Source: Sorghum bicolor (Eukaryota > Streptophyta > Magnoliopsida > Poales > Poaceae). Taken from it: DNA of 64,000 nucleotides. The DNA lies in NCBI RefSeq assembly GCF_000003195.3, contig NC_012872.2, forward strand, positions 26,407,258 through 26,471,257. The letters are read 5' to 3'. Below are positions 45,299 through 57,295 of this stretch, piece after piece; the first letter of the stretch is position 1, and the number at the start of each line of letters is the position of its first letter. The position numbers and the translations under genes were made by a program. The notes beneath the pieces are model-generated. The model searched no databases. It was not told where the DNA came from and saw only the letters and a list, made by a program, of their open reading frames with translations.

Positions 45299-46846
45299 AA
45301 CTCCCCCAAGCTTACCCTTTGCTCGTCCCTGAGCAAACAGCTAAACTCAGATGGATCAGGAGTTGCTTCGATGTTTTCTTTCCTGACAGGCACACATGCT
45401 TTCACATAAAAATTCTTCCAGATTAGATTGAAGTGTTATGGAGCTTAGTACCTCCACTTAAGTCTTAAGTAATCGAAAGACAAAATAATTAAGTCAAGCA
45501 CTATTCCTCCTGTCTATACTTCACCTTTGTTCCAGATTTTTTCAAAAGTTTTTTTAAATAAAGCTCAAAGTTCCCAGCAATGATTCTCTCAAGTCTCTCT
45601 ATATGTGGTATTTGTGGATCCTTACCAAAATGTCACTTACTTATAGCTAATGGAATATTTAAGTGGAGCTCATAGGAGTGAAAAATAGCTCATACATATG
45701 TTGTCTAATCGAGCCATGGATCCAAAGGAACTCAGCATATAATTAAATAAAGATGTGCATGTGTGGTGGAGTAAATGATAGTAATGGTGAAAATATAAGT
45801 GATAATAAAACTTACTTCTCATTGCTCCTCATATTGCTATCTCTCCTCTTCTTTGATCTTTGCTTTGGGATAACATGGGCTATCTTTTTTCTCTCTTTTT
45901 TTCAGGTGGGTAGTAGATACCCCTAAATCTACTGTGGGACACTTGTTCATTTTTTCTGCTCAAGTGGGTATCTTTGTACCCCGAATTCTACTCCAGACAC
46001 TTGTCCATTTTTACCTCTCGTCTCCCTCTTTCTTTCATTGTTGAGGTTCCGGACACTTGCCCCTTTTTATTTCCTCGCATGTTTTTGCATAACCCATGCC
46101 TCTTCTGCATTGAATCTTTTTGGAGAGAGAGAATAACAACACTTGGGACAGTGAGTGATAATATTTTTAGCAATTTTAATGACTGGTGGTGAATAGTGTA
46201 GTGGATGTGTACAAGTGAATATCTTAATTTAACCACATGAAAAGCTCCTAAGGGTCTACACAGCTCGATCAAACTCAATGTGAACATAGTAAAAGATGTT
46301 ATAGCAAGTATGGCTATGGTAGAAAGTTTGTTATGCTGGGAACTCATCATGTGATTTGTAAGTTTTCAAAATAAATCTCCAGAACTCAGTGTAGTAGGAA
46401 CAAGACAAACAGTAGCTCAAACTTTATATCATGCCTTTCTCTTACCTAGACTTTAGTTTTATGCTTCCCATAGATAGTAATTTTCAGGTTTTAGTATTTC
46501 CTGGAAGAACTCTAATATAAAATCTAGGTACTTGAAATTAAGCAAACAGAGCAACTATTCATCATTTCCATCATCCATCTTTTTGGTCTTTTATTTTTCT
46601 AGAGATTAACACTTGGCAGAAAAATAAAGCACACTTATCTACACACTCTTTTTTATTTTGTTTTCATGTTTATAGATTGCAGTAAATTAAAGCAAGGAAA
46701 TATTTATTGAGTTTTCTAAGTTTTTCTCTTTAAGATGAAATGCTAAAATAGAAAAGAATAAATAAGAAAAGCAAATAAAAACTTACCTGATAAAACGGGG
46801 AGGAACTCCCCCAAGCTGGATGTGGTTCTCGGTCTTACCCGATGTT
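45299..46846 (-). other. Non-coding 3' region of the Athila-like element
   Basis: This lies between the ORF-1 stop and the 3' LTR. It is AT-rich with pyrimidine runs and has no supported ORF. A second polypurine-like run (AGCTTGGGGGAGTTCC on the minus strand, near 46803-46818) sits just after ORF-1 and resembles the true tract at 45299. Confidence 0.5.
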
Positions 46847-48409
46847 CTAGAATCGTATCATGGTGGTGATGTTGTCATTCATTGTTGTGGTGTCTTGTCT
46901 CAGTTCTTGTACTGCAGTGGCGTGGTCCTGGTTCCATTTTTGTTGCTGTTCTAGGAGTCCTCCATGCTCTACTTGCGTATTCTGGATGTCGAGGAGGGTG
47001 TTGTCGGTACGGGTGAAGAAAGCGCCGGCCTCTTGGTAGTAGTTGTTCGTGAAAGCATAAGAGGCGTCAAAGTATCGTCCTGCATCGAATTGGGGCAGAG
47101 GTCTGGATCCTGAAGCTCCATATGAATAAGTGGAGTACCTGCCTATACGGAAAGGCGTGTTTGTCCACTGGTGATCTTGGCTCTCCGGCCATGTCTCCTG
47201 TGCTGGCTCTTGTGGTTGAGCATGTCGAACCCATGGGTCCCGAAGAACTCGAGGGTTGTAGTCACAACAATGCAGGTGCGCTGCTTCTTCCGGCCCAGGA
47301 TCAGCTCCATACCAGGTGTGTTCTTAATGGGTGGTCGTCCTTTCAGATGCCACTCGTTGTGGAGCTCTCTGGTTTACCGGTGTCACTGCAATCTCAATCA
47401 AATAATTTTGAACAACATAGAGGCCAAGGTTCAGGTTAGGTAACTGAATCTTGCCTTTGTTATCATATAACATATACATTATGATCCCCTCTTTCTTTAA
47501 CATCCAAGCTTGCCTAAAAGTGTCATATCCATGATATATTCGTAACTCATCTATGAATTCCAATGACGAGATTTCTAGCAAATGAAGACTAGAGGCTAGA
47601 CGAGTGATAAGTGAAGTACACCCTACAGGTCCCTGAAGACTAGATATACTAAGCCAATGAGAAACCAAAAGTGTAACAAGCGAAGTGGGTACTTTATTTA
47701 TCGCAGCATATAGAAGCTGTAAATCTCCTACTCTTACTTTTCTAATATCATCACGATAGAAAAGATTGTATCCGAGCCATTTGTGGAACATCCTAAGAGT
47801 GGGGTGTTCCATGTCACTTGTTCGGGCTTGACTATAAAACTCATCTCTAGATATCTCTTTCCAGAACTGGTGTCTCTCAAAATTGGGTAAGTCGGAGTCA
47901 ATGTTCAAGATGCATCTTGTAGAGAAACCGAGATGGTCGCTCAGTTCTCTCCAAGACAACATAATGTCCTGTTTAAACATCCAAAAAGCAATTCCCCCCT
48001 CATAGTATTGTAAAGTGCAAAGAAATTCAAGGGTGAGAAGACGGGAACCCAGCTCAGTTATGTTCCAAAAATTTGTCCATCCCACCATCTGGAAAATCAA
48101 ATCGAATTCAGTATCCATACCTGTTTCTTGTAGCAAGATAGGATCAAGAGTGGGGGTGTGAATGAAATCTTTGTTCGTTAGCTGCTGGTAAACTTCCTTT
48201 TCTCTGCGGGTCTTCAGTCCAAGGTCTCCTATCTTGAGAAGGACCTTGACTTGTTGGTCAGATGAAGATGATGGAGCTTGTGGGGGTGTTGGGTCGACGC
48301 TCATCTCTGAGGAGTGTCGGGATGAACTCCTTGTACCTATGTTCTTGAGGACCATCCCTACGTTCTTCACCTTCTTAAACATCCTGTAGACAAAAGTTGA
48401 CACACACAC
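46847..48409 (-). pseudogene. ATHILA ORF-1-type protein with one premature stop
   Basis: One minus-strand frame of 521 codons runs from an ATG at 48409 to TAG at 46849-46847, broken only by a TAA at 47326-47324 (after residue 361). The first part matches the ATHILA ORF-1 family: LLTLEFLCTLQYYEGGIAF, SWRELSDHLGFSTRC, NFERHQFWKEI, HPTLRMFHKWLGY. The part after the stop keeps good coding sense (RYFDASYAFTNNYYQEAG, then a Gln-rich helix LLEQQQKWNQDHATAVQEL). The protein's role is not established; it occupies the envelope-like position in Athila elements. In an element with no polymerase, a frame this long with a single lesion is notable. Confidence 0.8.
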
Positions 48410-49208
48410 GACTAGTGGAAAATGTGAGAGAAAATGTTAGTGGTCAGCTGTCCGAAATGTCAGTAGTCCAGGGGTTAGTCGTTTAAGATAAGTTTTTATT
48501 TTGGCAGCACCTCCCCCTCAACAACTTTTACTTCCGCTTTGGACAGCGGGATCACTACTTACTAGATGAACCTCACTCTCTCACTCAAAGACTACCAACC
48601 TCTCTTCCACTCTTCTCTTCCTCTCTACTCTCTTCTTACTTCACTACAATAGCTCCTTCTCTGGCAACTGAAACTTGCGTGGTTTTCTGGAATACTTGTG
48701 TGAAGAAGATGGAGGCAGGAGGTGGCAATTTATAGGAGGAAAGGGGGACAGGGCGGGCGCCCTCTGTAGGTGGGCGGGCGCCTACCTTTGGTGGCCATCC
48801 TGGCTGCCTTTTCTCCACTCCCTCCTTTGCTTAACTCTTACGCAGAATAATAGTTCAATGGTGGTGGTTGGTTGGTGGAAAAGTGCTGGTGAGTGGAGTT
48901 ATGTTGGCGGATCAAATAATGTGATGGGATATGTGTGAGGTGTGGTGTATGACATGTGGGACCCAAGGAGTGTGGGTCATGCTTCTAGAAGGTAGCTATA
49001 ATTAAATATAATGCAGGAAAATTTATGAGAATTGAAACTTATTGAAATAATCATGGGAAAATATTTTTGTGCCTCCACAATAATTAATAAATAGGGGTTG
49101 TTACACACCATAAATATCATTTATATGGGGCTTTTCATTATTATAATAATGCTATGAGTAATGCAAGAATTAAGTATGCGAGAATTAATGATGTGGATAA
49201 ATACTGAT
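48410..49208 (-). other. Junction where the polymerase region is missing
   Basis: Between protease (ending near 49209) and ORF-1 (starting 48409) only ~800 bp remain, where RT, RNase H and integrase would need about 3 kb. The sequence contains GGGCGGGCGCC runs (48753-48783) and no pol motif. The same GGGCGGGCGCC word occurs in the LTR near 44999-45029. Confidence 0.6.
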
Positions 49209-51263
49209 TTACCTCCCGGTGAGGGTTTGGGATTTTTGTGTCCCCAAGCTGGGCCTCCAAATCTTGTAATCTTCTGAATTACCTTCCTCCAGAGATGGTG
49301 TCTCCAGTGGTTCTTCTTCATGAACTTCCTTCACTGTAGAGTCTCTCTCTGGTCTAGGCTTAAATGTGAAGTGTTCTTCTTGTCCGTTTATGTTGAACTT
49401 GATTTCTCCCTTCCCAACATCAATATGGGCATTGGCAGTGCTCAGAAATGGCCTTCCAAGGATAATGGACACTTTTGAGTCGGGACTCATGTCCAGTACC
49501 ACGAAGTCTACTAGCACAAGGAAATCTTTGATTTTGACAGGAATGTTTTCGGCGATACCCAACGGGTGTCGAACTGATTGATCTGCTAGTTGCAGGCACA
49601 TTGATGTTGGTTCTAGGGTCGTATGCTCAAGCTTCTCATAGACTGATGCTGGCATCACACTGACACTTGCTCTGACATCACAAAGTGCATTATTGAAGTG
49701 TTGGTTTCCGATCGAGAAATCAATAGTGGGACATCTTGGATCCTTCTTCTTCCTTGGTGGTTTGTTGAGGATGGCCGCACTACATTCTTTTATCAGCTTG
49801 ATAACCTCAGTGGTGGGCAGTGGTCTCTTCTTGTTAAGAATATCTCTGATGTACTTTGCATAAGTGGGTACCTATATGGCATCAAGTAGAGGTATGTTGA
49901 CATATAATTTCTGAATGACCTCTACAAACTTACCAAACTGCTCATCCGACTGCAGTCCTCTGTTTCTTCTAGGAAATGGCAAATAGTTGGTGTCGTAAAA
50001 ATCTTTCCTCATCTCTCCAGTTCTTGGTGGTTGTAGCAGATCTTCTGCTTCAACTGGGCTTTCTTCTTCTATCACTGCTGGTTGCACTGGTGCTGATGTT
50101 CTCTGTTTCTCTTTTGGGTATGGGGGATCCCTGGTGGCTTTGCCTCCTCTAGTAGATATGTTCTTTACCTGCTCGATGTTAGTAGCAACAGGCAATGCAG
50201 CAGCTAGCTTTATTGATTTAAGCTCTACCCTTTTATTGAGAGTGTTTTGCTCATGAAAGGCAGTTAATAGATAATCCATTTTATTGTGTATATCCTTTAG
50301 AGATGATTCATTTGTATGTAGCCTTTGTTTAACTTCATCATTAGTTTTTATTTGTTGAGCAATTATCTCTTTTAATGAAAGTTGCTTGAAAGTATTACCT
50401 AAATTCATACCTTTGCTATTGGGTTGACTTGAGGTAGGTTGATATTTGTATGTTTTCTCAATGGCCCTCTGATCTTCTTTGAACATGGCCCTCTGGTCAA
50501 TCCAATGGAGCAAATTTTTCATCTTGGTTGATAATGCATTTACTTCTGGTATTTCTTTAGTTTGATAACATTGTTGAGTTTTATCTTGGAACCAGCTTTG
50601 GTTTTCTCCTATCTTATCCAAAAGTATCTCTGCTTTTCCAATTGTAAGCTCCAAGAATGATCCTTTAGCAGATGCATCTAGGCACTCACGATCATTCTAG
50701 GTTAATCCATGGTAGAAGGTATGCATAAGTAACCATGTGGCCATTCCATGGTGAGGACAATATGCTATGTATCCTTGAAAACGCTCCCATGCTTCTGAAA
50801 TTGTTTCGGCCTTCTGCTGTCGGAAACTAACAATATTTCCTCTTAAGACAGCTGTCTTGCCCATTGGGAAAGACTTTGATAGAAAGGCATCTGACAAGTT
50901 CATCTAGTTGTTGATGTTATCTTGATGAGTGTAGAACCACTTCCTCGCTTTCCCTTCTAGTGAGAATGGAAAAAGGCGAAGCAGCATGACGTCTTCGTCG
51001 ACTCCGTCGATGTGGATTGTGCTTCCAATCTCTAAAAAATTTTGTAAGTGTGCACTAGCATCTTCATGTGCCTTTCCACTGAATTGTGTAGCTTGTACCA
51101 AATTGATGAGGCTTGACTTGAGCTCGAACTCGGGTGCTCCTTCTTCTACTACAAATCTTGGACCAGTTGGAATGTTCTCAAGGCTTGGAGCAGAGAATTC
51201 TCGTAGGGTCTTTTGTGCCATGGCTTCAGCAATTGGTAGATAGCTGCTTCTTTCTTTCTTCAT
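49209..51263 (-). pseudogene. Athila-type gag-protease, one frame with three TAG stops
   Basis: A single minus-strand frame runs from about 51263 to 49209. The gag capsid part shows HLQNFLEIGSTIHIDGV and LRLFPFSLEGKARKWFY, then SFPMGKTAVLRGNIVSFRQ and ETISEAWERF. A charged linker (50.65-49.88 kb) ends at PTYAKYIRDILNKKRPLPTT. The protease part has GRPFLSTANAHIDVGKGEI near 49430; the D-x-G site before it is altered to CDVRASVSV. The three in-frame stops (50906-50904, 50699-50697, 49874-49872) are all TAG. Gag forms the virus-like particle and the protease processes it. The altered active site and stops make this copy inactive by itself. The 5' LTR is absent; the element stops near 51353. Confidence 0.85.
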
Positions 51264-51353
51264 TGCTTTGGTTCTGATGATGAAGAGTTGAATGTACCCA
51301 AAGTCAATCCTGATATACCCTATATAAACATATAAAAATAGAAAAACAACAGG

Positions 51354-51823
51354 GTGAACCCTGATATACGCCAATATTTAAGACCTGCTAGCTACACTCT
51401 TAGCAATGAAGAGAAAGAAATCATGTTTGAATGCTTAAGCAGCATCAAGGTCCCATCTGGATTCTCCTCTAATATAAAAGGTATAATTAATGTGCCTGAG
51501 AAGAAATTTCTGAACTTAAAGTCGCATGACTGCCATGTGCTTATGACTCAATTGCTTCCAGTTGCATTAAGAGGAATTCTACCTCCACATGTACGTCTGG
51601 CCACCGTAAAGCTATGTGCATTCCTCAATGCAGTTTCTCAGAAGGCAATCAATCCACTAGAACTAGCTGCTCTACAGAATGATATGGTTCAATGTCTTGT
51701 CAGCTTTGAGTTAGTGTTTCCTCCATCCTTCTTTGATATCATGACACACCTCCTAGTTCATCTGGTCAAGGAGATCAATATTCTGTGTCCTGTGTTCCTA
51801 CATAATATGTTTCCCTTTGAAAG
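51354..51823 (+). pseudogene. CACTA TNP2 transposase fragment (DUF4218 region)
   Basis: This open plus-strand stretch begins NPDIRQYLRPASYTLSNEE and continues through VPSGFSSNIKGIINVPEKK, MTQLLPVALRGILPPHVR and FPPSFFDIMTHLLVHLVKE to NMFPFES. It is the same domain as 26.6-25.9 kb in the other CACTA. At residue S the frame is cut by CACTACTAGG at 51824. The N-terminal side is lost at the Athila boundary. It is a remnant of a separate, older element. Confidence 0.8.
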
Positions 51824-52121
51824 CACTACTAGGTATGTGCTCATTAATGACACTACTCTTTCGTCACTGAAGATACCAAAATGGTCATGGAGTTTTTTCT
51901 GTGACGAATTAGTGACGAAATAGTATTTGTCATGGAATGAGCGTCATTGATTGACAATGGTGACGAAATGGTAATTTTCTTCATAGATGAGGACCCATTC
52001 TATGACGAAAATACCATGGTCACAAAAGAGATTTCATTCCATGACGAAATGTTTTCGTCATTGTTGTGCCCAACTCTTTGTCATAGCATGACAATCCGTC
52101 AGGCTACCAAACGGCGTTTGC

Positions 52122-52286
52122 CACGCTGGCAGCTGACGTGGCCGCCACATGGCATGCTGATGTGACCACCACGCTGGCAGCTGACATGGCCACCACGTGG
52201 CGTGCTGACGTAGCCACCACGTTGTGTGCTGACTGACTGCCACGTGTCGTGTTGTCATGGCTTCCACATGGCATGCTGACGTGGCA
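52122..52286. repeat. 24-bp minisatellite, about seven units
   Basis: Units of about 24 bp follow the pattern CACGCTGGCAGCTGACGTGG / CACATGGCATGCTGATGTG / CACGTGGCGTGCTGACGTAG. Each mixes GCTGACGTGGC and CCACGTGGC words, so neighbouring units can pair with each other. It lies just inside the subterminal region of the third CACTA. Confidence 0.85.
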
Positions 52287-52680
52287 TCCTCTGGTTAATC
52301 CACATGTCCAGGTCTGATTGCATATATTTTTCGTCATAGATTAAAATATAAATTCGTCACTGATTGAATTATAATATCATCATAGAATAATTATTTCATC
52401 ACAGTGGCAACTGCTGATTTTATTTCAAAATGCAAAATACATTGAATTCACTGAAAGCATGCATAAAACTAAAGATCCAATACTCATAACTTAATTATCA
52501 CTACTACACTCGGTTCACTAGCAACATAAGTGCATAAACTTAGTTCACTACACACTTGGTTTAAATAGAACATTTGCAAACCACCAGAACACAAGTTATT
52601 GCAAAATCAAAATCAGCAGGATGCCAAGCACCAGCAGCTATAGTTCCTAGTCAATCCTACTACTAGCAGCTGAGCAGCTC

Positions 52681-55543
52681 TCATGTCGAAGAAGCATTGT
52701 TGATGGATAAGATACGCTTGAGCAGCGCATTGTTCTCCTCCATAGCCTTGATGTTCATCTCTGCCAGCTTCTTCATCTCCGTCTGTGTCCTCGCCAGCCG
52801 TTCCTTAGCTTCTTCACTTCTCCTCTTGAGATCGTCGAGCTCACGTACCTTGTACAGCAGCCTTAGCTAGTTGCTTCCGAAGCTCACTTTCATTTGATGC
52901 AGATGATTTGGAGGATGACACTGGTTTGATGCCAACACTCTTGAGGAAAATATTTGAGCTATTTTTAGAGAGCACTTGGGACACAACCTACACACTAGAT
53001 ACTTCTATCTCATCTTCACCAACAGGTTTTGCTCTCAAAGCTTCCATATTGACCTGAAACACCAATTACCCATCGTTAGTTGTTAATTGTTGCATGAATC
53101 TGAGGAGGAAATATCATACAACATGTATTTTAAAGAATATAATAATCAGCAAGATATGTGCTAGAGAGAGGTAGAAGTGAAATCAACAGGCTGTAGCAAA
53201 TTACAATTACAGGAATAGTGCAAATGTGGAAACAGTAAGTTTCAAAGCATAGATAACATACAAATTTGCATTTCTGTGAAACATACCATGCACACAACCT
53301 GTAACCAACACAACTTTCCTCAAAAGAAAATATTGACTTGGTAAAACTCTAAAAAAGCAATAGCAGAAGACTAACAGTTAAGTCTTTATGTGATTCTAGC
53401 TGATAAAATTACTATACGAGCATGAAAATGGTTTGAGTGCAGGTCACAAGAAAAAGAATCTACTCTATAAAGTACACTAGAACTTTTTCCTGGTCAAAAC
53501 TGAAAAGAACAGAGAGATAATGGATCCAGTAGTATCTGAATATGCTTTTTTCTGAAAAAAAACTCTCGATTATTTCCTTTATGTTGGATGCCTTCCTATT
53601 GTGAGGATGCTACCAACCTTTCATGTGACTTATCTATTTCTCAGGCATTGACATGATATGTGTGTGTGGCCATGAGTCACCTATAGGCAAGCTATACTTG
53701 TTTCCGTTGATGTGGACATTGTAACAGTGACAAGTGATAAAGAAAACTACCAAGTCATAAAGGATTTGCAGTGAGAAAAAACAGCAAAGAGCTGTTGGTA
53801 CTGCAAATCATGGTTCCAAAATAAATTTGTAACTCGTGGACATAATAATCCAAGCATGAATCATGTAGCTACTGGTTCAATTTGCCAAAGGTTCTAAAGA
53901 AAAGCTACCAAGCTTGACTCCATACATTACAGAAAACACAATTGGATAGTTCTGATTTATTCTTAATCCAAACATTTTCAAGCTTGTAATATTTAGTTGG
54001 GAGTCACAATGCAGCAAGGATTTGCAGTGAGAAAAAACAGTAAAGAGCTGTTGGTACTGCAATAGTTCAAAAAAAGTAAAATCTATAGTCTTCAGTTGCC
54101 AAGTTGTTAATGAGAATTCTGGGAGCTGATCACAGAAAGGAATTGTAGCAGCTACTGATGCTTATTAGAGCGGAATAATATAACATCCTGATACTACTGC
54201 TACCAATAGACAGAAAAATAATCTCACCAGAAAATATCAAAATTGATAACTAATTGTAATGAGCAATAGATTAATTAGTGGGCTGAATACAAGTAGCTAA
54301 TTTAAGAATGAATTGAAGTTTATTTTGAACTCTGAATGAATGCTTCTACTGACCATAAGTCATGCTTGTTTTAGAGTTCAAACTTCAGAGAACAATGGTC
54401 CGTCCGGCTAGCCCCTGCCAATGCCTGAGCTGGTGCTTGACTTTGACGTGTTTCTTCCTGCTTTAGTGCTTCCACCTGCTGGAGAAGTTATTGCTGCTGC
54501 TCTGAACAGGGGTCTGTAGTTGGATTTGTTAGGTGATTAGACTAATAAACAACATCTCCTTCTTTGTGAACGAGTATTGAGGTACTAAAATAGATGTAAC
54601 TGGATTAAGCGAGAGCAGGTGTGCGTTCTCTGATTATATCAAGATGAGATAACATTATTTTTTATTAAAAATACAACAGTTTACTTAGTGCCTACGCTGT
54701 GTCGATCAAACATATATCTAAAACTTGTAACTACTACGGTTGCAACTATATAATCACATAGATTGAACCAAAGATCCTTATCTTTACTGAGTCAGATCAG
54801 TTCAAATTTATTTACTAAGAGGTAAACATGAGAGGAATATATTTTCTAAGATAGAGCTCACATTTACTGAGTCACTGTTGTAGCTTTAGCTGCTTCTAAT
54901 ATGAGCATCTCTATAAAAAATAAGTTATATAGTTAAAACACATAATAGACCTTACTATGCACAGAAAAGTAGAAGTCGTGAGTTAGCCGTTCAGCACCAG
55001 CGTCTTGTAGAGTCGGCAGCCGATGAGCCTCTCCCTATGCAGCAGCAGCAGCTAGAACATGCTCATCTTCGTCCTACGGCGACTAACACATCGCACAGCA
55101 CCAGAAGCGGCTGCACGTGACTACATGAGTTAAAATTAGCCTCTTATAATATGCAGATCTTATGCATAGATGGCAATTTAATCCAAATTAAACTGCGATA
55201 AGCACAAAAAAGGAGATGAGTTTTCCAACAGAGAAACCGAAGCCAAAACCCCAATTTCTGTCTAGAACCTCTAATCCTAATGACAAGATTAGAAAATCTC
55301 ACCAAATAAGGGCTTCGCTCATCCCGGCGGCCATGAGCTCGAGCCAGCAGCGCCGCGAGCACTTGGGACGCCGCACCTCCGCCTTCTTCCACACAGCCAC
55401 GACATCAGACACGGGGCCAAGCGTGCGGCTTGAGGGCAGCTGAGGGAAACAGCATCTACTGCGTCGCGGGCGCTTGAGGGTAGCGCACTGCGCACACGCA
55501 TTTCAAAGGCCGTTCTCGGAGGCAGCAGCGGTGGTGACGCCAT
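52681..55543 (-). CDS. TNPA-like gene of the third CACTA element
   Basis: The last exon (about 52851-52681) encodes a coiled coil, RELDDLKRRSEEAKERLA...KKLAEMNIKAMEENNALLKR, and ends with TGA at 52683-52681. The exon before it (about 53055-52870) reads NMEALRAKPVGEDEIEVSS and, after a TAG, SQVLSKNSSNIFLKSVG and SSSKSSASNESELRKQL. These are features of the C-terminus of transposase-24 type CACTA proteins. The rest (53.06-55.14 kb) is intron-like. A GC-rich frame at 55543-55319, ending before a TTTTCTAATC segment, may be the first exon. The conserved middle domain was not located, so the gene is probably defective. Confidence 0.4.
53056..55140. other. Intron-like AT-rich region with a duplicated block
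   Basis: No convincing exon is seen. A 47-bp block (AAGGATTTGCAGTGAGAAAA...GTTGGTACTGCAA) occurs at 53760-53806 and 54016-54062 with one difference. The ~210 bp between the copies are not themselves repeated, so this is not a simple tandem duplication. Confidence 0.5.
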
Positions 55544-55932
55544 TCTTGGAGGTGGCTGACGGACCTGATGGTGGCGATGGCCCAGGTGGCTGGAGCCCCG
55601 GCAGTGGGCGGTGGCAGTTGCCCTGGTGGCAGATCAGGGTAGCGTGGAGTGTTGGATGGAGGCGGCTGAGATGGAAATTGGGGATTTAGGGTTGGTGACG
55701 ACCCTTTATTTGAAAGGAAGGATGGCACAACAATTACCAAGCTACCCTTAATATGTTAGCAGATACAAGTGCAGCTATATGGGTAGTAGAGTCAATTGGC
55801 TCTCAGAAATATTTCGTTAGCACCTGTGGAGGGAATAGCGGCAGCACATTTTAGTCCAAACAAAGGCCGCAGGAAAAGCCAAAACAGAGGCCGTTCCAGT
55901 TTTTGTTTCTAACATTCGTTGGCAAACAATTA

Positions 55933-56164
55933 GGCCTTGTTTAGTTCTCAAAATTTTTCAAGATTCCCTATCACATCGAATTTTGCGGCACATTCATGAA
56001 GCATTAAATATAGATAAAAAAGATAAGTAATTGCACAGTTTAGATGTAATTTGCGAGATGAATCTTTTGAGTCTAGTTAGTCCATAATTAAATAATAGTT
56101 ATCAAATAAAGCCGAAAGTGCTACAGTAGCGAAACCAAAAAAAATTCGTGAACTACACAAGGCC
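55933..56164. mobile_element. Tourist-like (PIF/Harbinger) MITE, copy 2
   Basis: The ends are GGCCTTGTTTAGTT and (other strand) GGCCTTGTGTAGTT, flanked by TTA at 55930-55932 and 56165-56167. It is 232 bp and non-coding. Internally it has TTTGCGAGATGAATCTTTTGA and AAAGTGCTACAGTAGC, typical of this very abundant grass family. Confidence 0.93.
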
Positions 56165-56167
56165 TTA

Positions 56168-57295
56168 GAACCTTTTCGGTTCAAAAAAATTATTTGAAAC
56201 TAAGTTCATTTGCATATATAAATAATACAAAATGGTGGAACTTAATTAATTTATTGAACTCTTCTTTTTTTTCTTTGAACAACCTCTCTCAAGCCTTGTA
56301 GTAAATAATAAAGTCGTTTAATTAATTTGCTATAGGTGAAACTTTTTTTCGATCATAACAATAATAGAAGGTGAAACCTCTCTTAATACTAACTTTTTTC
56401 ATGTAACTATGAACTGATAGTATTGGAAAGGTACATGGTTATCACAATACTCTCAAAAAACAATAATAGAAGTAATTAGGATTAATAATAGAATTTTGTG
56501 ACTAGTGTTTACTAACACTTTCTCAAATGCAAAAATGAGCTATGTATCAAATGTAGATCTTGATAAGTTCTAACACCCATGTATTAAAAAGTTTTTCATT
56601 TGAAGTCATTTAGTACATCATTTGACCAAGTTTGACCAAGTCACATCTTGGATTTTTAAAACATATGACTAGAGTTTACTAAAACGTTTTCAAATGGTAG
56701 AATTAACTATGTATAAATTTTAATGTAACACATTCATATATATGTACAATAATTCTATAATAAATCACAATCGTACATATATGAAACAAAAATTAATATA
56801 CATATCACAAAGATTCATATATATGTAAAAATTATTTGAAACATAAAATAGAGTGAATTTAACAAAATTGAAGAAACATCAAACTCATGCATATATGTAA
56901 AAAAAATAAATAACAAATTACAGTACATTCAACAAAATTTTAAAAAACACATCAAATACATGCATATTATATGTAAAAATTTACATAAACAATTCAGACC
57001 TGCAACGCCATGGAACTTGCGTCGCCACACGTCTGTCACAAGCGTGTCGTCGCTACCCGATGCACCTCTACACGCGCTGCTCTCCCCGCCTCACGCTTGC
57101 TACCGCAGTAACTCCCACACACGCCGCCACTGCACCACCATGCTAGGTCGCTACACTGCCACGCTAGCTAGCGGAATACTCTCCCACGCACGCCCGCCGC
57201 TGCTTGTACTCGGTATAAATTTAGCCATTGAGAAAAAAATAGAAAAGGTAAAAGGTTCTTCCTATATACATGCATGTACAAAAGAAGAATACCAA
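56168..57295. other. AT-rich intergenic sequence, then a GC-rich non-coding patch
   Basis: About 56170-56990 is very AT-rich with TTGACCAAGTTTGACCAAG (56621-56640) and ATATATGTA words; no gene is seen. About 57000-57200 is GC-rich with repeated CACGC and GCTAGC words and frames on both strands that look accidental. Confidence 0.45.

Larger units (their letters stand above)
51824..55740 (-). mobile_element. Third CACTA element, nested in the TNP2 fragment (right end not found)
   Basis: The left end reads CACTACTAGGTATGTGCTC at 51824, after AAG (possible target site). The next 500 bp carry many GTGACGAAA/TTTCGTCA words, the subterminal repeat type of CACTA ends, and a 24-bp minisatellite. Inside is a minus-strand TNPA-like gene. 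No matching right terminus or continuation of the interrupted transposase was found before the MITE at 55933, so the extent is approximate. Confidence 0.5.

Noticed and set aside
55144..55740. Several GC-rich frames on both strands as separate genes
   Set aside because: They overlap one another and fit at most one first exon of the CACTA TNPA-like gene.
56490..56520. GACTAGTGTTTACTAAC as the right end of the third CACTA
   Set aside because: It does not match the left terminus CACTACTAGG and lacks GTGACGAAA motifs nearby.
56621..56640. TTGACCAAG tandem pair as a W-box regulatory site
   Set aside because: TTGAC(C) words are common and there is no gene next to it to regulate.
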